Under the pieces are notes generated by a model. That model made no database searches. It was not told where the DNA came from and was given only the letters and a program-made list of their open reading frames with translations. A DNA stretch of 64,000 nucleotides from Corynebacterium frankenforstense DSM 45800. Its GTDB lineage: Bacteria > Actinomycetota > Actinomycetes > Mycobacteriales > Mycobacteriaceae. Shown one piece after another: positions 9,749-17,202 of this stretch. Made by a program: the position numbers and the translations under genes. Where the stretch lies: NCBI RefSeq assembly GCF_001941485.1, contig NZ_CP009247.1, positions 1,426,001-1,490,000 of the forward strand, in the 5' to 3' direction. The stretch's first letter is position 1, and each line of letters begins with the position of its first letter.

Positions 9749-10198
9749 ATGGGTCCCACCGAACCGTCCGGCCCCGGAGACGGGGAGCGCCCCACCCACG
9801 GGGAGCTGATCGACCTGGCCCGCCGGGCCGCCGGGAAGGCCTACGTGCCCTACTCGGGCTTCCCCGTCGGCGCCGCCCTGCTGCTCGCCGACGGCCGCGT
9901 GGTCACCGGCTGCAACGTGGAGAACGCGTCCTTCGGGATGACCATCTGCGCCGAGCGCACCGCCACGACCCGCTCGGTGGTCTCCCGCGCGACGGCCGAG
10001 CAGCCCCGCATCGAGGTCGCCGCCGTCGTCGGCCTGAAGGCGGACGGGCAGCCGTGCTACCCCTGCGGCGCCTGCCGCCAGGTGCTCCACGAGTTCGGCT
10101 GCCGCACGCTCGTCGTCGAGGCCGACGGGAGCCCGCGCGCCCACGACTACGCGGAGATCCTCCCCCACGCCTTCGGCCCGCAGGATCTGGAGGACTGA
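9749..10198 (+). CDS. cdd: Cytidine deaminase
   Basis: A 149-residue zinc-dependent deaminase turning cytidine and deoxycytidine into uridine and deoxyuridine. It has the CAE motif (TICAERTA) with the catalytic Glu and the zinc site PCGACRQ; the substrate loop is GCNVENASFG. This is the short tetrameric class. ATG 9749 follows GAGGAGG (9735-9743); an in-frame GTG at 9743 lies inside that ribosome site and is less likely. The stop is 2 bp before nupC, so the two are cotranscribed. Confidence 0.96.
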   Translation: MGPTEPSGPGDGERPTHGELIDLARRAAGKAYVPYSGFPVGAALLLADGRVVTGCNVENASFGMTICAERTATTRSVVSRATAEQPRIEVAAVVGLKADGQPCYPCGACRQVLHEFGCRTLVVEADGSPRAHDYAEILPHAFGPQDLED

Positions 10199-10200
10199 CC

Positions 10201-11418
10201 GTGGACCGCCTCCAGGGACTGCTCGGCATCCTCGCCGTCTTCGCCGTCATCTACGTCGCCTCCAACGCCCGCCGGAAGATCCGGTGGCGCACCCTCGCCG
10301 CCGGCTTCGCCCTCCAGGTCGTCTTCGCGCTCCTCGTCCTGGCCTGGGAGCCGGGCTTCCGGGTGCTCAAGAAGGTCTCCGAGGGCATCCAGAAGCTGTC
10401 CGACTTCACCAACGAGGGCACCGCCTTCGTCTTCGGCGACCTCTTCGACCCGGACTCGCGGTTCATCTTCGCGCTCAACGTGCTGCCGGTGGTCATCGTG
10501 CTCGGCGCGATCATCGCGGTGCTCTACTACCTGCGGGTCATCCAGTACATCGTCGACATCGTCGGCACCGGCATCGGGAAGGTGATGGGCACCTCCAAGG
10601 TGGAGAGCGTCTGGGCCGCCACGGTGATCTTCCTCGGCCAGTCGGAGGCCCCGCTGGTCATCGCCCCGTATCTGAAGCGACTGACCAAGTCCGAGCTGTT
10701 CGCCTGCATGTCCGGCGGCTTCGCCTCGGTCGCCGGCTCCACGCTGCTCGGCTACGCCCTGCTCGGCGCGCCGCTGGAGTACCTGCTGGCGGCCTCCATC
10801 ATGAACGCCCCCGGCTCCCTGCTCGTGGCCAAGGCGCTGGTGCCGGAGACCGAGAAGAGCGAGCTCGACGCCAGCGTGCGCGACGTCCGCGACGAGGACT
10901 CCCGCAACGTCATCGACGCCATGGGCACCGGCGCCATGGCCGGCGGCAGGATCGCCGTCTCGGTCGCCTGCCTGCTGATCGCCTTCATCGCCATCATCGC
11001 GATGCTCTCGGCGATCATCGGCGGCGTCGGCGGCTGGTTCGGGCAGGACAACTGGTCCCTCGAGGGCCTCTTCGGCCTCCTCTTCTCCCCCGTCGCGTGG
11101 CTGATCGGCGTGCCGTGGCAGGACATGACGCTGGTGGGCAGCTTCATCGGCGAGAAGACCATCCTCAACGAGTTCGTCGGCTACACCTCGTTCAGCGAGC
11201 ACGTGGACGCCATGGACCCGAAGTCCGTCATGATCGCCACCTTCGCGCTGGCCGGATTCGCCAACCTCTCCTCCATCGCGATCCAGATCGGCGCCATCGG
11301 CGGGCTGTGCCCCGAGCGCCGCGGCGAGGTGGCCAAGAACGGCCCGAAGGCCCTGTGCGCGGGCTTCCTGACCAACATGCTCAACGCCGCGATCGTCGGC
11401 GTGGTCGTCGCCGCCTGA
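10201..11418 (+). CDS. nupC: NupC/CNT-family concentrative nucleoside transporter
   Basis: A 405-residue polytopic membrane protein that imports nucleosides with H+ or Na+. Family blocks include the re-entrant loop region GQSEAPLVI, the conserved SGGFASVAGSTLLGY, SIMNAPGSLL, the FVGYTSF segment, and ATFALAGFANLSSIAIQIG near the end. About ten hydrophobic segments are visible. The start is GTG 10201, with the ribosome site in the end of cdd (GGAGG). Clustering with cdd and deoA points to pyrimidine nucleosides as the cargo (inference). Confidence 0.94.
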   Translation: MDRLQGLLGILAVFAVIYVASNARRKIRWRTLAAGFALQVVFALLVLAWEPGFRVLKKVSEGIQKLSDFTNEGTAFVFGDLFDPDSRFIFALNVLPVVIVLGAIIAVLYYLRVIQYIVDIVGTGIGKVMGTSKVESVWAATVIFLGQSEAPLVIAPYLKRLTKSELFACMSGGFASVAGSTLLGYALLGAPLEYLLAASIMNAPGSLLVAKALVPETEKSELDASVRDVRDEDSRNVIDAMGTGAMAGGRIAVSVACLLIAFIAIIAMLSAIIGGVGGWFGQDNWSLEGLFGLLFSPVAWLIGVPWQDMTLVGSFIGEKTILNEFVGYTSFSEHVDAMDPKSVMIATFALAGFANLSSIAIQIGAIGGLCPERRGEVAKNGPKALCAGFLTNMLNAAIVGVVVAA

Positions 11419-11475
11419 CCGCGGACGGAGCGACCCCGATCGGTCCCGGATCAAAGCCCCCGCGTCAACCGCCGA

Positions 11476-11868
11476 TCAGGAGAGGTCGACCCAGCTCTGC
11501 GCCTTCCACTCGAGCAGCTGGCCGTCGGAGAGCTGCCAGCGCTCGTAGAGACCGGAGACCGAGGCGTCTGCCAGCACGGCCTCGAGCGACTGACGCAGCC
11601 GCTCGCGGTGGGCCGGCTCGCGCAGACCGGACACCGCCGCGGGCTCGATGCCCTCGGGCAGGTCGGCGTCGTCGGCGGCCGCGAGGGCGGCCAGGGCGAC
11701 GATCACCTGCCCCTCGTCGGCGTTGAGGTGGCGCTGCGAGCGGTCGGGAAGCAGGTGCACCGGGTCGAAGACCCCGGAGGCGATGTCCTCGAGAAGCTCC
11801 TTGGCCTCGGAGTTGTCGAAGGGGCCGGTGCCCCAGATGTCGTCCTGTGCGTTCTGCTCCTGACTCAT
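11476..11868 (-). CDS. DUF4259 domain protein
   Basis: A 130-residue cytoplasmic protein. The N-terminal WGTGPFDNSEAKELLEDI is the hallmark of DUF4259, a small family of unknown function. The rest is helical and acidic and ends in LEWKAQSWVDLS. ATG 11868 lies 11 bp after the coaE stop on the same strand. There is no ribosome site; a TAACCT hexamer overlapping the coaE stop sits 8 nt upstream, so either leaderless transcription or coupling to coaE is possible. No function should be assigned from the neighbour alone. Confidence 0.85.
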   Translation of the reverse strand: MSQEQNAQDDIWGTGPFDNSEAKELLEDIASGVFDPVHLLPDRSQRHLNADEGQVIVALAALAAADDADLPEGIEPAAVSGLREPAHRERLRQSLEAVLADASVSGLYERWQLSDGQLLEWKAQSWVDLS

Positions 11869-11879
11869 GGGCTACGAGG

Positions 11880-12497
11880 TTACTCGGCCGCTTCCGCGGC
11901 GGCCATCCGGTCCACGCGCTCGACCAGCTCGGCGACCTGGGCGTCGAGCGCCTCGCGCGGCCCGGAGTTGTCGAGGACGACGTCGGCGGCGGCGCGCCGG
12001 CGTTCGTCGGAAATCTGCGCGGCGATGCGCGCACGGGCGTCGTTCTCGTCCATCCCACGCTGCGCCACCAGGCGCTGCACGCGTGTCTCGGCGGGGACGT
12101 CGACGACGACGGTGAGGTCCATCCCGGCGTCGAGCCCCTGCTCGATGAGCAGCGGCATGTCGTAGACGACGGCACGGGTGCCGGCGGCCTCGGCCGCGGC
12201 GAAGCGCCGGGTGGTCTCGGCGGAGATGCGCGGGTGCGTGATCGAGTTGAGCAGCCCGGTGTGCTCGGCGTCGACGAAGGCGCGGCGGGCGAGCTCCCCG
12301 CGGTTGAGCGTGCCGTCGGCGTTCAGGATGTCCGCGCCGAAGGCCTCGGCGAGCTCGGCCAGGGCGGGCTGCCCCGGTTCGACGACCTCGCGGGCGATGC
12401 GGTCGGCGTCGACGATCTCGAGGCCGGCTTCGGCCAGCAGATTGGCGACGGTGGATTTGCCGGAGCCGATTCCCCCGGTCAGTCCGATCTTGAGCAT
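11880..12497 (-). CDS. coaE: Dephospho-CoA kinase
   Basis: A 205-residue P-loop kinase for the last step of coenzyme A synthesis, phosphorylating the 3'-hydroxyl of dephospho-CoA. P-loop GLTGGIGSGKST is at residues 5-16; DADRIAREVV and YDMPLLIEQGL are the substrate-binding and lid blocks. The length is usual for the free enzyme; many mycobacteria have a longer fusion. The start ATG 12497 lies 6 nt after TAGCAT (12509-12504), so the mRNA is predicted leaderless. coaD, for the preceding step, is elsewhere in the window (24584-25081). Confidence 0.96.
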   Translation of the reverse strand: MLKIGLTGGIGSGKSTVANLLAEAGLEIVDADRIAREVVEPGQPALAELAEAFGADILNADGTLNRGELARRAFVDAEHTGLLNSITHPRISAETTRRFAAAEAAGTRAVVYDMPLLIEQGLDAGMDLTVVVDVPAETRVQRLVAQRGMDENDARARIAAQISDERRRAAADVVLDNSGPREALDAQVAELVERVDRMAAAEAAE

Positions 12498-12594
12498 GCG
12501 CCCATGCTAGCCGCGTCCGGGCCGCAAGGGGCCGGAAGTCGAGTGTGGTCGGCCGCGGGAACGGTCGGCCCCGAAGGAGGGCCGGGACGAGAAG

Positions 12595-12627
12595 AAGGAC
12601 CCGGGCCCGCGTGGGGCCCGGGTCCTT
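12595..12627 (-). terminator. Terminator of ptsG
   Basis: A perfect 14-bp stem AAGGACCCGGGCCC / GGGCCCGGGTCCTT with a 5-nt loop, 41 bp after the ptsG stop codon. It separates ptsG from coaE. Confidence 0.85.
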
Positions 12628-12668
12628 CCGGGGTCGAGGCGGCGGCTCAGCCGCGCAGTGTCAGTGCG

Positions 12669-14726
12669 CTACTGCTGGGCGACCTTGATCTTCGGCGTCG
12701 CCTCGATCAGCGGTTCGCCGACCTCGACGGTGCCACCGCTGAGCAGCGGGGTGACGTCGGCGAGCTTCTTGTGGTTGGTCACCAGGACCGGGGTGATCGG
12801 CGAGTAGCCGGCGGCCTCGATCTTGGCGCGGTCGAAGCTGACCAGCGGGGTGCCGTTCTCGACGCGCTCGCCCTTCTTGACGTGGAGCGTGAAGCCGTCG
12901 CCCTCCATGTTGACGGTGTCGATGCCGATGTGGATCAGCAGCTGGACACCGTCGTCGAGCTTGAGGCCGATGGCGTGGCCGGTCGGGAACGCGGCCATGA
13001 CCTTGCCGGCGGCCGGGGCGTAGACGGTGTCGCCGGTCGGGTCGACCGAGACTCCCTTGCCCACGGCACCGGCGGCGAAGGCCTCGTCCGGGGTGTCGGC
13101 CAGCGGCACGACGGCGCCGGCCAGCGGGGAGCCGACCTGGACCGGCTCGCCGGCGACCTCGTCGGCGGCCAGCGCGGTGCCCGCGCCACCGGCGGCACCG
13201 GCGGCACCGGCGGCGGCGACGCGCTGGTCCTCGGCCTCGTTGGCGGCCTCGCGCTCGGCGGCGATCTGGGCGCGCATCTCGTCGCGCTCCTCCGGGGTGC
13301 GGTAGTCGAGGAAGACGACCAGCAGGAAGGAGGTGAAGAAGGCGACGGCGATACCGATGACGTAGCCGGCGATCGGGTCCATGGCCGGGATGGTCAGCAG
13401 GGACGTGAACACGAAGGCGTAGGCCTTGATGTTGAAGATGCCCATGACCACACCGCCGAGGAAGCAGCCCGGCAGCAGGCGGTAGTAGGAGCGGCGGTAG
13501 CGCAGGAGCACACCGTAGAGGCTGGGCTCGGAGATGCCGCCGAGCAGGCCGGCCATCGAGGCGCCGAAGGAGAGCTGGCGCATCTGCTTGTTGTGCTCAC
13601 GCCAGGAGACGACCACGACGCCGGTGATGACACCGAAGCAGGCGAAGTTCCAGGCGCCCATCGGCCCCTGAATGTAGTCGAAGCCCAGGGTGTTGATGTT
13701 GACGATCATGATGGCGTTGAGCGGCCAGTGCAGGCCCAGCGGCACCAGGAACGGGTAGAGCAGCGGGATGACCACGGAGAGGATGAACGGCGAGATGCCG
13801 TTGATCCAGCCGAGGAAGTGCGCGATGGCGTTGCCCAGGCCCACGCCGAACGGGCCGACGACCAGGGCGGTCAGCGGGATCATGATCAGCAGGCAGATGA
13901 ACGGCACGAAGACCATGTGCACCGCGGACGGGATGATCTTCTTCAGGCCCTTCTCCAGGAAGTACAGGATGATCGCGGCGAAGATCGGCGGGAAGACCTG
14001 GCCGCCGTAGTCCTGGATGTACATCGGGATGTTGAAGATGTGCACCACGTAGTTGTACTGGCCCTCGACGGCGGTCGGGACCTCCTCGGCGATCTCCTTC
14101 ATCCCGAGGAACTCCGGGGTGAACAGGGCGGCGGGGATGGCCGCGCCGACCCACTCGTTCGCGCCGAGCTTCTTTGCGGCGGTGGCGCCGACCATGATCG
14201 GCAGGAAGTAGAACACCGAGCGCCACATGGCGTGGGCCAGCTGAAACTCAGCCGGCTGGTCGACCAGGTCCTGGTGGAAGTCCTGGAGCTTGAAGGTGTC
14301 GGCGAGGACCAGCAGGGTGATGATCAGCGACGCACCGAGCAGCGCCCACAGGACGGGGCGGAAGGTGTCGGAGAGGAACTCGAAGGCGTAGTCGACGCCG
14401 GCGAACTTGCCGCGGACACCGCCGTACTCCTTCTTGTTGGAGCCCTCGTTCGAGGCCTTCTTGTTGTCGCCCATGCCGGGCAGCTTGTTCAGGGCGCTGT
14501 AGTACTCGGCCACACCGCCGCCCATGATCACCTGCATGCCGGTGGAGCCCTGCTTGACCACGCCGAGGACGGCGGGGTCGCTGTCGAGCTTGTCCGTGTC
14601 GATGATGGACTGGTCGGCGACCTGGAAGCGCAGGCGGGTGGCGCAGTGGGTCAACGACGTGATGTTCTCGGGACCGCCCATCTCACGGAGGATGTGCTCC
14701 GCGGTGGTGGTCGTGGATGATGCCAT
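12669..14726 (-). CDS. ptsG: PTS glucose-specific EIIBCA permease
   Basis: A 685-residue glucose phosphotransferase permease that imports and phosphorylates glucose using phosphoryl groups from EI/HPr. The domain order is EIIB (residues 5-90, phosphorylated Cys28 in THCATRLRF), EIIC (about 115-480, roughly ten membrane segments; VPLGLHWPLNAIM and GISEPSLYGVLL conserved) and EIIA (about 545-670, active His599 in LLIHIGIDTV). An Ala/Gly/Glu linker joins C to A. The sequence matches my memory of C. glutamicum PtsG over most of its length, including the SSKKEYGGVRGK-like linker. ATG 14726 has AGGGGAGC upstream. A long upstream region with an inverted repeat at the promoter suggests control by sugar regulators such as SugR or GlxR (inference). 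Confidence 0.96.
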   Translation of the reverse strand: MASSTTTTAEHILREMGGPENITSLTHCATRLRFQVADQSIIDTDKLDSDPAVLGVVKQGSTGMQVIMGGGVAEYYSALNKLPGMGDNKKASNEGSNKKEYGGVRGKFAGVDYAFEFLSDTFRPVLWALLGASLIITLLVLADTFKLQDFHQDLVDQPAEFQLAHAMWRSVFYFLPIMVGATAAKKLGANEWVGAAIPAALFTPEFLGMKEIAEEVPTAVEGQYNYVVHIFNIPMYIQDYGGQVFPPIFAAIILYFLEKGLKKIIPSAVHMVFVPFICLLIMIPLTALVVGPFGVGLGNAIAHFLGWINGISPFILSVVIPLLYPFLVPLGLHWPLNAIMIVNINTLGFDYIQGPMGAWNFACFGVITGVVVVSWREHNKQMRQLSFGASMAGLLGGISEPSLYGVLLRYRRSYYRLLPGCFLGGVVMGIFNIKAYAFVFTSLLTIPAMDPIAGYVIGIAVAFFTSFLLVVFLDYRTPEERDEMRAQIAAEREAANEAEDQRVAAAGAAGAAGGAGTALAADEVAGEPVQVGSPLAGAVVPLADTPDEAFAAGAVGKGVSVDPTGDTVYAPAAGKVMAAFPTGHAIGLKLDDGVQLLIHIGIDTVNMEGDGFTLHVKKGERVENGTPLVSFDRAKIEAAGYSPITPVLVTNHKKLADVTPLLSGGTVEVGEPLIEATPKIKVAQQ

Positions 14727-14790
14727 GTGTTGGCTCCCCTTTCGATGCCACGGGCGATGTTCGCGCCCGCTCACAACGTATGCCCAGTCG

Positions 14791-14819
14791 ACTTTACGCC
14801 CGTTCGGTGCAAAACGGGC
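14791..14819 (-). promoter_or_regulatory. Candidate ptsG promoter and operator
   Basis: The minus strand carries TAAAGT (14796-14791), a -10 candidate. Immediately upstream is a perfect inverted repeat GCCCGTT-N8-AACGGGC (14798-14819) covering the spacer and -35 zone. TTGCCC (14821-14816) could be the -35 but the spacing is 19. An operator for a ptsG repressor is a reasonable inference. Confidence 0.5.
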
Positions 14820-14821
14820 AA

Positions 14822-15244
14822 TAAAAATGGGCCCGCTACCCTGTTTAGGGGCAATGGCGATGATCACATTCCCACACCCTCGGACCGCCCTCACAGCCTT
14901 CCGTTCCCCCTATTCGGGTTGAAAAACGAAAGAAACGAGCGCTCCACCGATCACCTAAATTCCACCGAATCGGACATAACCACCCCCGTCAGCGTCCGAG
15001 ACGATCCCGTTCCCACATCCGCGGGTGCGGGCGCCCCACCCGGTGCCCGTACCGGGGGGACCCACGACGCCCCGCCGCTCCCCCGTCCGTGCCTCCCCCG
15101 CCTGACCCGTTCCCCCACGCGCGCACCGATGCGTCGTGGTGAATATCACCCCAACCGTGGCGCTCACGACACGGGGCGGTTCCGCGCGCCCGGAGGCTGC
15201 GTGGCCCGGGCGCCCGCAGACGACACCCCCGTCAGACGCGAAAA
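14822..15244. other. Gene-free spacer between rpsA and ptsG
   Basis: About 420 bp without a credible gene. It is clearly lower in GC between 14822 and 14990 than the surroundings. It contains a TGTGA half-site (14865-14869, minus strand TGTGATCATC), which is a poor match to the CRP/GlxR consensus. It also holds a 13-bp inverted repeat GGTGA-ATA-TCACC (15138-15150), too short-spaced for GlxR. It is probably upstream control DNA of ptsG. Confidence 0.5.
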
Positions 15245-15278
15245 AGCGGCCCCGTCCCTCTGTGGGGACGGGACCGCT
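15245..15278 (-). terminator. Terminator of rpsA
   Basis: The stem AGCGG-c-CCCGTCCC / GGGACGGG-a-CCGCT with loop TCTGT(G) is followed on the minus strand by TTTTT. It lies 64 bp after the rpsA stop. Confidence 0.88.
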
Positions 15279-15341
15279 GGTGCCGCCGGCGGGACTCAGC
15301 CCGGTGTCACCGGGTGGTCACCGCCGGGGGCGGCGGACCGA

Positions 15342-16805
15342 TCAGTTGCCGGTCAGCTTCTTGCGCAGCTTGGCGAGCTGCTCATCGGAGGCCAGGGTGC
15401 CACCGTGGTTCTCCTCGGGCTCGGACGCCGGAGCCGCGTCCGAGGTGCGGGAGGAGTAGTTGGCGGAGGCGGAAGCCTCGTCGGCGGCCTCGGCGGCGGC
15501 GACGCGGTGACGCTCGACCTGTGCGGCGTGCAGCTGGTGGCGACGCTCCGACTCGGCGTAGCGGGCCTCCCACTCCTCGCGCTGGGTCTCGTAGCCCTCG
15601 AGCCACTCGTTGGTCTCGGCGTCGAAGCCCTCCGGGAAGATGTAGTTGCCCTGATCGTCGTAGGAGTCGGCCATGCCGTACTTCGACGGATCGAACTCCT
15701 CGGAGAAGTCCTCGTCGGCCTGCTTGAGCGACAGCGAGATGCGGCGACGCTCGAGGTCGATGTCGATGACCTTGACCATGAGCTCCTCGCCCACGGTGAC
15801 GATCTGGTCCGGCACGTCGACGTGACGCTGGGCCAGCTCGGAGATGTGGACCAGGCCCTCGATGCCCTCCTCGACGCGGACGAACGCGCCGAACGGGACG
15901 AGCTTGGTGACCTTGCCCGGGACGATCTGGCCGACCGCGTGGGTGCGGGCGAAGATGCGCCACGGATCCTCCTGGGTCGCCTTGAGCGACAGGGAGACGC
16001 GCTCGCGGTCCAGGTCGACGTCGAGGACCTCGACGGTGACCTCCTCGCCCACGGAGACGACCTCGGACGGGTGGTCGATGTGCTTCCAGGACAGCTCGGA
16101 GACGTGCACCAGGCCGTCGACACCGCCGAGATCGACGAAGGCGCCGAAGTTGACGATGGAGGACACGACGCCCTTGCGGACCTGGCCCTTCTGCAGCTGG
16201 TGCAGGAACTCGGAGCGGACCTCGGACTGGGTCTGCTCGAGCCAGGCGCGGCGGGACAGCACGACGTTGTTGCGGTGCTTGTCCAGCTCGATGATCTTGG
16301 CCTCGAGCTCCTGACCGATGTAGGGCTCCAGGTCGCGCACGCGGCGCATCTCGACCAGGGAAGCCGGCAGGAAGCCGCGCAGCCCGATGTCGAGGATCAG
16401 GCCGCCCTTGACGACCTCGATGACGGTACCGGTGACCGGCTCGTCCTTCTCCTTGAGGTCCTCGATGGTGCCCCAGGCGCGCTCGTACTGGGCACGCTTC
16501 TTGGAGAGGATCAGACGGCCTTCCTTGTCCTCCTTGGTGAGGACAAGCGCGTCGATCTCGTCGCCGACCTCGACGACCTCGTCCGGGTTGACGTCGTGCT
16601 TGATCGACAGCTCGCGCGTCGGGATGACGCCCTCGGTCTTGTAGCCGATGTCGAGCAGGACCTCGTCGTGGTCGACCTTGACGACGGTGCCTTCGACGAT
16701 GTCACCGTCGTTGAAGTACTTGATGGTCTGGTCGACCGCGGCGAGGAAATCCTCAGCGGAGCCGATGTCGTTGACGGCTACCTGAGGGACGTTGGTGTTG
16801 GGCAT
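15342..16805 (-). CDS. rpsA: 30S ribosomal protein S1
   Basis: A 487-residue S1 protein that holds mRNA on the 30S subunit. Four S1 (OB-fold) repeats lie at about residues 35-105, 122-187, 207-277 and 292-364, shown by the blocks GDIVEGTVVKVDHDEVLLDIG, KGGLILDIGLRGFLP, NFGAFVDLGGVDGLVH and PFGAFVRVEEGIEGLVH. An actinobacterial tail of about 120 residues, rich in Glu, Arg and Ala, follows. Four domains instead of six is normal for Gram-positives. ATG 16805 has GGAGCAC upstream and the predicted mRNA leader is about 177 nt. The long leader could host autoregulation of S1 (inference). Confidence 0.97.
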   Translation of the reverse strand: MPNTNVPQVAVNDIGSAEDFLAAVDQTIKYFNDGDIVEGTVVKVDHDEVLLDIGYKTEGVIPTRELSIKHDVNPDEVVEVGDEIDALVLTKEDKEGRLILSKKRAQYERAWGTIEDLKEKDEPVTGTVIEVVKGGLILDIGLRGFLPASLVEMRRVRDLEPYIGQELEAKIIELDKHRNNVVLSRRAWLEQTQSEVRSEFLHQLQKGQVRKGVVSSIVNFGAFVDLGGVDGLVHVSELSWKHIDHPSEVVSVGEEVTVEVLDVDLDRERVSLSLKATQEDPWRIFARTHAVGQIVPGKVTKLVPFGAFVRVEEGIEGLVHISELAQRHVDVPDQIVTVGEELMVKVIDIDLERRRISLSLKQADEDFSEEFDPSKYGMADSYDDQGNYIFPEGFDAETNEWLEGYETQREEWEARYAESERRHQLHAAQVERHRVAAAEAADEASASANYSSRTSDAAPASEPEENHGGTLASDEQLAKLRKKLTGN

Positions 16806-16988
16806 ATGTTCGTGTGCTCCGAAATGGGATAGGACTCGTAGGTGTACAGGATCGCGCATCTCTCGGTGCCGGCCACGGCTGCCCCGGGCCCGAAGGTCCC
16901 GGCCACGCGGCCGCACCGATCCCGCGACGCCCGCCCCGCCCGACCTATCACCGGGTCGTGGACGCGCGCGCACAGATACGCCCGGTAG

Positions 16989-17017
16989 ATACTAGCGATC
17001 TCCGGCGCCTATTTCAA
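16989..17017 (-). promoter_or_regulatory. rpsA promoter
   Basis: TTGAAA (17017-17012), 17-bp spacer, TAGTAT (16994-16989) on the minus strand. The start of transcription should be near 16982, giving a leader of about 177 nt before ATG 16805. This is one of the few near-consensus promoters in the window, as expected for a ribosomal protein gene. Confidence 0.72.
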
Positions 17018-17052
17018 CCGCGACACGGCACGTCGCGGCCGGGTTTCGCACC

Positions 17053-17187
17053 CGGCCGCGGCGCCCCGTCCCCGGCTGCGGCGTCTGCTCCCCTGGCCGC
17101 GGTGTCGCGTCCCCGGCTGCGGGGCCTGCTCCCCTGGCCGCGGTGTCGTGTCCCCGGCTGCGGCGTCTGCTCCCCTGGCCGCGGTGA
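17053..17187. repeat. Tandem repeat, 41-bp unit, about 3.3 copies
   Basis: Units start at 17069, 17110 and 17151, preceded by a partial, diverged copy from 17053. The unit begins TCCCCGGCTGCGGCGTCTGC and ends CTGGCCGCGGTGTCGCG. The array lies between the polA stop and the rpsA promoter. The period is not a multiple of three. Confidence 0.93.
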
Positions 17188-17202
17188 CGAAGTCGCCGCG
17201 GA

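Noticed and set aside
11847..14720. A very long open frame (957 codons) antisense to ptsG and coaE
   Set aside because: It is the complement of two clear genes; at about 70% GC stop codons are rare in the antisense frame. Its product is His/Gly/Val/Asp-rich with no domain.
15138..15150. GGTGAATATCACC as a GlxR/CRP site for ptsG
   Set aside because: The half-sites are 3 bp apart, whereas GlxR needs TGTGA-N6-TCACA.
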